From Eutypella sp. D-1 (taxonomy: Eukaryota; Ascomycota; Sordariomycetes; Xylariales; Diatrypaceae), in contig JAJTTP010000022.1 of the NCBI GenBank assembly GCA_023313575.1, positions 1 to 64,000 on the forward strand: a DNA stretch of 64,000 bases. Direction: 5' to 3'. Positions 49,901 through 59,916 of the stretch are shown one piece after another. The position numbers and the translations under genes were made by a program. Every line of letters starts with the position of its first letter. Position 1 is the first letter of the stretch. Below the pieces are notes generated by a model. The model saw only the letters and a program-made list of their open reading frames with translations. It did no database searches and was not told the origin of the DNA.

Positions 49901-52865
49901 CGGCCAAATCGACTTTTATATAATAAAAATAAACACCCCGTTTTTAATATTAATTAAAAACATGGACCGTTTTAATATATACTTTAATAACGTTATTAAT
50001 TAATTAATCGGCAAAAACGGTATAACAGTAAACGTTATTTAAAAATAGGGATACCCATAGTTTAAATTTAACGATATTATTTACTTTACGGAAATAAAAT
50101 TACGTAAAATCTATACGCGTTTTAAATACCTATTTATTAATAAATTACATAACTTATTAAATAAAATAAAGCACGATATCGATATTAACATATTTAAAAA
50201 AATTAATAAGTTTTATCACCATTATTAAATTAAGGGTAAAGCTTTTTAAAGGTTTAGATTTAGCTTAAAAAACTTTAAAATTAATTTTAACTTTAAAATA
50301 ATTGTTAATATAATATATTTAAACGGGAAGCTTATTTTTTATATTATCGACGTAACCATTAAATTTTAAGTAATACGTTTTATAAGGAATATATTAATTA
50401 AAAAGATATAAAACGTGCTAAAAAAATACTGGATTAACATTTATTTAAAACCTTTAAATATTATTATTTATAACGTTAATATAAATTTTAATAATACCGA
50501 ATTCCGTAATAAAGCATATTTGGTTAATATTATTTACTATTAAGTACCGGTAAAGGTATACTGGTCCATCGGTAAGGTAAAAAAGTACTATAATCTTATA
50601 CGTAAAGCTTATAAAATTATTATAAAAAAACTCGGAAATATTAAATTAAAATTATTACGTTTATAAATAGTAATAAAAATAATTAACGATATAGTTAATC
50701 CTAATGGATTTATCTTTACCTTTTTAATTTTTAAAGCTTACCCTTATATTAATATAAATTTACCCCTTACCTTTATATAAACCTAAAAAACCTAAGTTAT
50801 ATAAAAAGCTATAATAAAAATTAAAAAAATTAAGGTATAAAAATCGGTCCAAAACGCGTTAAATATTAAAAACGGTTTAAATACGTAAAAAACCTTATTA
50901 AGGTTTTTCTTATTAAGCAGTAAGGTGTTTATATATAAGGAAAAAAATGGTTAAAAAAGATTATTTAAAGTTATTACGGTTATTAATAAAAACGTAATAA
51001 TGGACTCGAAAATAATAAAAGGTATAATAATTTTCCGAAACTTACACGTTAAATTTTACATTTAATTAAAAAAAACCTTTACTTAAAAAAAACTAAAAAT
51101 TATTACCGTTAAAAAGGTCGAAATAATACGAATAAATTTTTAATACGTTAATACTAAAAAAAAAAACGATAAAATATTTATTTTTAAGTTAAAAGCAGAT
51201 AATAAAATTATAACGCCCGGTAAGTTATTTGAAGCTTTTAACCTTAAAGAATTAAATGCTTTATTCGAAGAAAATATATTTTGACTTAAGATATATAACG
51301 CCGCTAAATACCGAAATATAATAATATTTAAATTAAAAATAATCCGTAAAATAAAAAATAAAAATACTTTATTACCGTATAAAAAATTACGGCTAATTAT
51401 TTAAAGTTATAAAGATCTAGATAAAACTTTTATTATAACTTACGCGCTTATTATTTAATAAACTAATTAACGTTTTATTTTAATAATAACCCCTATTTTA
51501 CGGCTTAAAAAGATAAGGATTATAATACGAAATATTATTATAACTTATACCCAGTTTAAAACGTTAATATAACGGATTATCTTTATACGATTACTTATTA
51601 AATTAAAAAAAAAATATCTTAAAAGGACGTTATTACGTATTATTAAACCGTTATATAGATTTACGGAGTTAGGTATTTATTAGTTTAAAACTTATTTACA
51701 GCATTATTAGTAAAAATTATATATAAATCTTTTAGCGTTTAATTTTTATTTATTAATATCGGACTTAAAACCGTTCGGGATTATAAAACTTTAAACAGAT
51801 AATACTTTTAACGTCGGTATTACGGAGTTTATAACCTTAAAAAATAAAATATTTATCGAAATAAGGATTAAAGCACGCCTTTAAAAAATATTAAAAAACG
51901 GATTAACCGAAAACTTTAACGGTTTATAAATTATTATCCGTAAACATAAAGTATTTGCTATATAAAAAAGATAAATTAAAAAGTTAAAACTTTTAAACTT
52001 AAAAGCATTTTTTTAAAAATTAATAAAAAAATACGTCGAATAATAAATACGGGGAGCTTATATCTTTTTTATTTACTAGTTAAAGGCTGTATTTAATTAT
52101 TTTACGGTAACGTAATATACCGAACCCGGCCTTAAAAAAGTTAAAATATTAAATATTAAAATTTAATAATAAAAAGATAATAAAAACCGCGGGCTTATAT
52201 ATATCGAGTTAAAACCCGAAAAATTAAAACTATATATTTTTATTAATAATTTATTCGTTAATAATAAAAATATAAGTTTATAAATCGGTTATATTATCGT
52301 TTTAAGTAATAAAAAACTAAAACACGATAATAAATTTAATATTAAAGGTAATATTATTTATTAATTATTTACTAAATATAAACGTATTACTTATAACGTT
52401 TTAACTAATAAAATATATAATATAATCTAAAGGTTTAATATAGGTTATATTATCTATTATTCGTTAAATATTATCTTAACCCGATTAATACTTTTTTACG
52501 CCTTATTAATCTTATGTATTAACTTTTTTTTTATATTAATGTTTAATATAAATAAATAATATTAATAAAAAAAGATTAATAATCGATTTAATAACGTTAC
52601 GATAATTATACGAAAATAAAAAAATTAACGATATCCGATAAATTTATAATGCTTATAACCCTGCCGATGCCATAACGAAAGCTATTTTTAATAAAGTTAT
52701 AAGGATATTTATTAAAAATAACCAAATTACCTTAAAATTAAAAGGGTAAATAAAACGGGAATAATATTATTAACGTTTATTATTTAATTATTTATTTATT
52801 TATTTATTTATTTACTTTTTATAATATTTTGTAATTAATAAGTTACGAAAAGAAAATAAAGTAAA

Positions 52866-53067
52866 TATTGGTTATTATTAGTTATTGGTATAGACCCATA
52901 TACCAGTAAGAAGTACCTATGTACCTATCTCCCGTTTATATAAAGGATATAGGTTTCGCCTATATCCTTTATAGATAGATCTTAGACCTTAGACCAGAAT
53001 ACAACACCAGTCTTACCACCTTTCATTCTGTTATTATCTCTTTCTTTTACGTACGTACCTACCAACA
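52866..53067 (+). repeat. Copia 3' LTR (202 bp)
   Basis: Begins TATTGG (from TGTTGG) and ends CCAACA, the unmutated form of the LTR end. Only the first few tens of bases carry RIP-type changes; the outer side is almost clean. Confidence 0.92.
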
Positions 53068-53072
53068 AAATC

Positions 53073-53633
53073 CGAGATCAGGTGATTCTCAACGCTGCCA
53101 AACTCGACTTGGATGAGTTACAGCGCGATATCACTCTCAATACCGTCTTCGAAGCACCCCAATATGGCGCAGCGCTCAGTGTCTTTGATTCTATAAATAG
53201 TTGCATATACAATAACCAACAGCACAGATGCGAGCAGTTATCGACTTATGTCCGGAATGTTGAATGGGTTTTCTTCAAAGCACCTGGAAGAGGCAACAAC
53301 TCTAACCTAGAGCCTGATCCAGTCGAGAGCGCCATACTGCAAGAGCTCAGACATATCGTGCAGCAGCGTGCTGCTGTGGCGCAAGCAGTGATTACAAGCA
53401 CTAGAGAGCCCGGCATGAAAGATACAAATAATAGCGACACATTTACAATGCACACTGCGGCCTGGTGTGGTCCATTCGCAATGAACGACGCTGCCGAGGC
53501 TGTCGCGGGATTGGGAGCTGACACTATGAGTTATTTAAATGTTCGGGATTCGAGCTCCTGGAAGTTGAGCAAAGCCTTTGCACGGAAATATCCCATGATT
53601 GAGTGTTCATCAGGTAAGACCACCAGACCCTAG
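53073..53633 (+). pseudogene. bZIP-DUF3425 factor, 3' part displaced by the copia insertion
   Basis: The exon resumes in frame right after the duplicated AAATC: ..WPEI / RDQVILNAAKLDLDELQ. It stays open for 186 codons: DUF3425 continues with VFEAPQYGAALSVFDSI and ends SSWKLSKAFARKYPMIE near the TAG at 53,631. A GTAAGA at 53,614 could start another intron, making the last codons uncertain. With the upstream exons it would make about 519 aa. It has no promoter or start of its own, so it should be silent unless the element is spliced out. Confidence 0.85.
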
Positions 53634-55729
53634 GAAGCACACTCGACACTGTCCCCCTCCGCCTATTTTTTCCGAATCGTAGCGCATGTAACTTCCTGTA
53701 CATATTCTAAACAAGGAATTGCAGCTGTATCTAGGTATGAAATGACCTTCCCATTGGATGGCATTGGCATGCTATTTGGAAGGAGAGATTTAGATGATGG
53801 AAATGTGGGATAGGGCTTCCGGCAACGTCCTCTTCCTCCAGTGGTACCTATCCTGAGGCAGAGGACCTCCATGTTAGGGATCTTGGGCGCAGAGTGAGAG
53901 ATAGTAGCTGGAGAGTCACTGTGAGGCCACTGTAGTATAGATAGAGGTCGAATAGTTATTGAACTCTGGCCCTTCCTTAGAACCACGGGGGCGAAGCCCC
54001 CCTACTTATAGATACTTCTAGTCTATCGTAGCCTGCAAAGCAGGGGGGGAGGGCGCTGGTAGCGCCCCTGGCCCCTTTATCACGTGACACTACAGCACAA
54101 TACAACCCGGCCTTGTGGCAATATTGTCGCAGTCATATACCGTTCTTGCAAAGAACGCGATAACGACGTCGTTTTTTAGCGTGACAAATGTTACTCTGCA
54201 CATACTGGTCTTAACTGGTGCATAATACCAGTCATAAATGGTTCGACTATTTTGCTTTCGCCAGCTCTTGATGCAATTTGTATTTAGCAACGACCAAATG
54301 TCGCAAATCTGCAATAGAAAGACTCCTCGGACATCATCTTCAGTGTGATAAGTTTCGTGGTCATAAGACAACACAAGATTGGACCCGTCATGGATTTTGG
54401 CTACCTTTAGAACCTAAGTCAATATTCCAACATGAAAGGTTCAACAACTGTATATGTTGACCAGTTCTATAAGCTTGGTTGACAGACCAAAGGCTCGAGC
54501 AAGGCCAACGAGGTTCATAAATACCGGGAAAGCAGCCCCGAACGTCGTAAGCAAGCTTGGGTTTGAAAAAGCTTGTAGGAGGTTGAACATAAGCAAGGGT
54601 TTCCGACGTTCCATCCTCGCCAAAGTTGGGCTTGATATCGTCCCAGTAGCTATCCTTGAAAATGTTCTAGACTTATGCAAAGAGTTGATCATCTTTATTG
54701 TCGCAACGAAGACGGTGTCTGTCCCGTTTACAGATCAAAAATAGTATGGTGGGTAAAAAGTACTTTGGCATAAAGATAAAGACGATGTTTTAGATACACA
54801 ATGGGGGTGCCTATGATTTATATATACCCTGATGATCCCCGGAGATAAGGTCGATCTGATTATCGATGCCCCTATTAAGTGAGACTCAACTGACCGTGGC
54901 AGTGTTGTAATGGTATTTCCAGGTCGCGATGCTGAGCACCGAGCGCTACCTATACCGCCTCTGTATACTTACCGAGGGAGAGGAGAAACCGGTCGTACTG
55001 GTTGAGTGAGATATCAACTAGATAACTTCCACATTCGTTTGCTCGCCTATCGATTGCTACAAGAACGCCGATCAGACCTATTATACAGATCCTGTCGATC
55101 AGGGTTGATACAGTGAATCATGAAGAAATGGGAATGTGCCACTTACTGATGGTCTGAATTGGGCAGACTAGACCACTGACTCGCTAAGCTCAAAGGATTT
55201 GCCAACAAGCCAGCTGACACCTATAATCAAAGCAGTCTAAAATCTGCTGCCAGCTACTCTGGTGCACAGTGGGACTGTGCTAACTGTAACAATTTTCTCT
55301 CTCAATCACGATGCCCTTTTGGCGCTGAGAGTGGTGCGAGGACCATGGGTTCTTATTTATTCATTCACTCTAGTCCTCATCCAGCTTCTAAGTAACTAAG
55401 CGACACAGCACACTCCTATGGGTGGCAACAATCCCCAACCCAAGATGAGCTGGGCTGGATTGAGTTGTGTTGGTTTAAACTCACTCATTAAAGCCTATGC
55501 TTACCTGCTTCTAAGTATATGTACATTTTCCTACGCTATACGCTTTGAGTAAAACCCCCCTCCCCTGCTTGTCCCCTTACCTCTTTTCGCTGTCCAGCCT
55601 TCTGCTCTATGCTAGGTCTCCCTTTCATAATGAGTAGGCAGGTACGAAGGTAGGGGGACGTGACGTACACTGATTACTGGGTCAGACTATTGGCAGCACA
55701 TACCAGCTGGGGGCGCATAAAACCGCCCT
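53634..55729. other. 2.1-kb spacer with hairpin array and degenerate sequence
   Basis: No gene supported. Contains the mini-hairpin array (53,987-54,068) and a 25-bp sequence shared with 39,196-39,224 (at 54,873-54,898). Open frames at 53,663-53,986 (-), 54,090-54,374 (-) and 54,454-54,744 (+) resemble nothing I know; the last could be transposon debris. Confidence 0.45.
53987..54068. other. Array of four perfect or near-perfect hairpins in 82 bp
   Basis: In order: GGGGGC-GAA-GCCCCC (53,987-54,001); CTAC-tt-ATAGA ... TCTAT-c-GTAG (54,003-54,032); CCTGC-AAA-GCAGG (54,033-54,045); GGGCGCT-GGT-AGCGCCC (54,052-54,068). Stems are head to tail with almost no spacer, three having 3-base loops. The first contains GCGAAGC, known as an exceptionally stable DNA mini-hairpin. 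A CACGTG palindrome follows at 54,081. Function unknown. Confidence 0.85.
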
Positions 55730-58700
55730 CTACCTCGTGTTGGCGCTGGTGCTGGTCTCGCCGAATAACCTGCGGACGTCGGCGAACTTGACGGGCTTGA
55801 CAAGGTAGACGTCGACGCCAGCGTCCACGGCGTCGCGCTGATCCTGGGCGCTAGCGAGCCCGGTGAGCGCGACGATGGTTGCGCGCGGCGCGATCCCTTG
55901 TTCCTCCTCGAACTGCCGGATATGCCGTGTCGCCTCCAACCCGCCCATCTTCGGCATCGATAGGTCCATTAGTACGAAGTCGAATGGTCTGGTTTTTTCC
56001 GACGCTGAGGACGACGCCCCCGCTCGTGCACGAGAATGCGGGGCGGCTTTCTTTTTCCCCTTTGTGCGTTTTCTACTAGGAGGTAGTTGCGTCGGCTTCC
56101 CCTCCCCTTCTCTCACCTTCTCCTCTTGGTCTGTGTTGTTGGGAGGGGTGTCTGGAAGAGACAGCGCCTCCTGCTCGTACTGACTCACGGCCTCCAGTCC
56201 GTTCGTCGCCTCGCTGTACCGCAGGCCCTGGCGCTTCGCGAACATTACTAATAGCTTCAGATTGATGGCGTTGTCGTCGACAAGTAGGATACGGAGGCTT
56301 GGGCTCGGACTCGCTCCCGGGTTTGGATCAGGATTTAGGCTTGGGGTTGGCCCTGACGTTGCCAAGATGGGCGAGCTTGCTGATCCCGTTTTCTTAGGCT
56401 GCTGGGAAGAGAGGGGGCGAGAGATACCGGGCGGCGGCGGCGAAGGCGGCGGTAGTGGCGTAGAAGCCTCGGTGGGCGCCCGCGCTGACGGCTTCGGGCC
56501 CAGCCTCCTGACAATATCGTCCGCGCCCCCGGTCCCCTCCACGAGGGTGTCGCTTAGGCTGCGGTTGAGCTGCGCCCCGTGGCGGCGGTCGGTACGGTAT
56601 GTGACGTGGGGGAGGCATTGTTGTGGGATCGGGTGCGAGGTCTCGGACCGGCGTATCGGCCGCCTGATTTCACCCCTCAGCAAGCGGCTCTGCGTGTCCA
56701 GGAGCAGTCTTGCTAGTTTGCGCGGGCCACACCTAACAAAGTTAGATGATGGGCTTTTAGAGTGGTCTCGAAAGTCAAAGTCAAGTGTACTTACGGTTGC
56801 GCGATCGCTTGTACGGCCCAGTTGAGTGCCGAGACACTCCTGCTGATGAGCGGCTCTAGGGTCATCTTCTCCACCGGGTCCGTGCAGATGCAAATTACGG
56901 CGAGCGGTCTCGCGCTAGTCGACTTGTCTGCTAGGATCTTCTGGAGCGTCGCGCGCTCGGTGATTAGGAAGTTTGGCTGGTCTTGGCCTGCTGACGGCGA
57001 GTCGAGGCACTCGTAGGTCGCCATGCCAAGGCCATCACAGGCGTGCCGCAGGGTTTCCCCGATGACGGAGCCGCTACCACCGAAGCTCTGCGGAGCGAAG
57101 ACGACGGCGGCGGACCTCTGCTTCAGTGTCTCTGGTGCCTGCAGGTGCCTCTGTGCTGCGCGCACACTCTCACCCGAACCTCCTGGTAGCCGTAGAACCA
57201 CCGTCACCTTGGTGCCGACGTCCCGCTCGCTCTGCACATCGATCCCGCCCTCCAGCGAGTCGACGATCTGTTTGACAATGCTGAGCCCGAGGCCCGCGCC
57301 CGCCGAGAACGGGTCTTCCTGGCTGAAGGGCGCGAACAGTTTGCTATGCTGGTACTCTATCGACATCCCCCTCCCCGTGTCCTCAATGCTAAGCCGGAAC
57401 GTTGTTGAGTGTGTAGTGCTGTTCTCCTGCGCCAACGTCACCACGACGTGTCCTGTATCGGTGAATTTCAGTGCGTTGCCGAGCAGGTTCATGACGATCC
57501 GCCGCAGCGCGCCTGGCTGCGACCGCACGACCCAGTTAACGGAGGGGGGGACGTTCAGTGCTACTGACACCCGCGGCTGGATTTCGTTGGCGTCCTCCGC
57601 GTCCTCGTCAACCGCTTCAATGCTGGCTCTCTTGGTGATGTGCCCTGAGAAATGGTCGACCTTATCGTAGGATGCACTCTGATCGAAGCTGTGCGTTGTG
57701 CGGAACGCGTGCCCGGCGCAGACGGCGTCGCAGACCTCTTCGACCAGCTGTGCTAGGTTAAAGTCGGCTGTGACCCCGAGAATTGAATTTTCGGTGGCCG
57801 ACAGCCTGCTGGACCAGCTCTCTGAGCGAGTCTTCCGCCGCGATATGCCTCCGGTCTGGAGCCTGTTGATCTTGGCGTAGTCGAGCACATGGTCAATGGT
57901 GTCGAGCAGCGTCCGCCCGCAGGTCTCGATCGACATGACCAGCGACTTCTTGAACGCCGATAGCACGATGTCGTGGAGCAGCTCGGCCGAGCCGAGGATG
58001 CCGTGCAACGGCGACCGCAGCTCGTGCGATATAGACGCGATGAAGGTGCTCTTCGCACGATCCAACTTCTGTGCATGCGATCGAGCGATCTCGCTCGTGA
58101 TGCTGTTCCCGAACGCCTTCAGGTACGGCAGCTCATGCCGCGGGCTCAGAAGCCTGCTGGCCCGGTTGGTCCAGATGAAGCCGCCCGCAATCCATCGGTC
58201 CGACGCCGGATCCCACACCGGCAGGAAAATGATGGTCCTGGCGCTGGGCAGGACCTTGAGCAGCTCGGCAGAGAGGAACTTTTCCTTGTGCCTTCTGGCC
58301 GCCTTGCGGGCCACCGGGCGCACAACGTACGGGTTGCTCGAGTCGTTCTCCGACTTCTCGGACTTGTCCTCTCCCGAGGTGATATCTACACCGTCTTGGT
58401 CGAAGTTGAAGAACTTGCCGTACGGATACCGCTGTATGTAGCGCTCCATCTCGGCCTTTGTGAAGGAGAAGTCGGTCTCGATTAACGTCGTATCGCTGGT
58501 GCGCAGGGACAACCCAGCCACGGGACACGCCTTGTCTTGGGATACCGTTTCCGTCCCGCTAGCGTCTTCGGTGCTCCTGCTACGAGATTTCGACCTATCG
58601 GAGCCGGTGATCCCCTTGTCCCGCCGTCGGCTCGACTCGATCGTGGAGTCTGTCGCCATGAGGTCCGTGGATGAGGTTGGGCCGTCGTCACTGCTGTACC

Positions 58701-59916
58701 CCGGACCCGACTCCTGGAAGACGTGCCCACCGACGTACGCCGCCGAGGTGTCGAAGAAGACCACGCCGTCTGCGCACGTGGACTGACGGATGATCTTGGC
58801 CGCCCTTTGGAAGATCTGGTAGGCCTCGGATTTGCCCTCGTCACCCTTGTGCGAATTGCGTCGTGGAGGGGGCGCTGACAGCGCGCCGGTTTCCAGGTGG
58901 GCGATAGAGCCCACCCGCGAGTTCTCGGTCTGCTTCTCCAACGTCGTCGGCCTGTTGCTGGACTTTCTGGCCCCCTCCGGGAACGAGGACCGCTCGATGA
59001 ATTCGGTCAGGCCCCGGACCATCCTCTCCCCTTTCTCGCGGTCGTCGCTGTCCTTTGCCAGCTCCAGGTGCTCCACCGTGGCGGCGATGTCTTGTAGGAA
59101 TCTCACCTCACGGGCGCTTAGTCCTTCGCGGGGCTTGTCGTCTAGGCCACTTCGTTAGCAAGGAGCTTCTCGCAGGGATGAAGGTGGTGCGTGCGGCGCG
59201 TACCTGATACGGCGTAGACCCCAATATAATATCCAGCCTTCGTGATGATCGGCGCGCCTGCGTAAAACCTCACACCCGGCTCCCCCTTCACGTAGTCCTT
59301 GTTCGCAAAGCGGAAATCCTCCCTGCAGTCCGACACGAAGAGGCAGTCAGCCGCATACGGCTCCCCGCTCTCCTCCCGCGCAACGTAGGTGGAGTTGAAG
59401 ACATGGTGGCACGCGGCGTCGTCCTTAGATATGGTGGAGTTTCCCAGCCACACCTCGTCCTCGGGCCGGTCCGTGGTGTAGGAGTAGAGTGAGAGCGTCT
59501 TGGTCGCCTTCGCCAGCACGTACTGCCGGTCGGCGTCGATGAGCGAGATCATGGCCCACTTGACGTCCAATCGCAGCGTAGCGAGCTGTGCGAACGCCGT
59601 CAATGCCTTGTCCCGCGGGCCATGCGCCTGGTGCCCTCTTCGTGTGGGCGTGTCCCCGCGGCTGTCCATCATATCCGGTCGCCCGGTGTTCTGGGCATCC
59701 AGCCATGGCTGGTAGTACCTGTGCGCAAGATGAACACGAGCACACGTTAATGCAGATCATCCTGGGGTGGACCGTATTTCCACCCTCGACCCTTCCCCTG
59801 TTATTCCTCGTCATTCACTGACCTTTGAAGATCCCGATCACGGGCCGCTCCGGGAAAGGATCCCATAGCGGTATTCGCGTAGCTGACTCGAGGCGGGCGG
59901 AGTTGGCCCTTTCCAT
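55730..59916 (-). CDS. Hybrid sensor histidine kinase (GAF-HisKA-HATPase_c-REC)
   Basis: Minus-strand exons 59916-59819, 59718-59204, 59141-56795 and 56732-55730, about 1,320 aa. Domains: GAF-like sensor (about 40-210; SLIDADRQYVLAKATKTL, then DCREDFRF and FYAGAPI); a coiled and disordered linker; HisKA with the phospho-His in ISHELRSPLHGILGSAELL (about 571); HATPase N-box NLLGNALKFT (about 755), DTGRGMS and GAGLGLSIVKQ (about 821); Pro/Ser-rich linker; receiver LRILLVDDNAINLK (about 1,134), phospho-Asp in LMDLSMPKMGG (about 1,242), Lys in VKPVKF (about 1,297). All phosphorelay residues are present. No membrane segment, so a cytosolic sensor feeding the Ypd1/Ssk1-Skn7 relay. A polar insert of about 50 residues sits inside the receiver. 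The first exon is short and its 5' splice site (CA/GTGAAT) is the least certain. Confidence 0.88.

Larger units (their letters stand above)
46777..53067 (+). mobile_element. RIP-degraded Ty1/copia retrotransposon, complete, inserted in the bZIP gene
   Basis: 6,291 bp with 202-bp LTRs and AAATC duplications. Relics in plus-strand order: integrase zinc-binding region (about 50,120-50,245; KLHNLL, then KFYHHY-IKGKA), integrase core (VNIIYLNGK.., about 50,305; VPVKVYWSIGKVKKYY, about 50,540), RT (about 51,240-52,110; LYRFTELGIY-FKTY, KPFGIIKL-TDNTF, IRGAYIFFIY), RNase H (about 52,200-52,700; NNKNISL-IGYIIVL). Integrase before RT is the copia order. Purine tract GAAAAGAAAATAAAG precedes LTR2. Stops throughout; the element is inactive. 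Confidence 0.92.

Noticed and set aside
54454..54744. 96-codon frame
   Set aside because: No recognisable domain; the opposite strand is equally open. Left as possible transposon debris.
58897..59097. Plus-strand open frames over the histidine kinase
   Set aside because: Antisense shadows of a GC3-biased gene with clear conserved kinase motifs on the minus strand.
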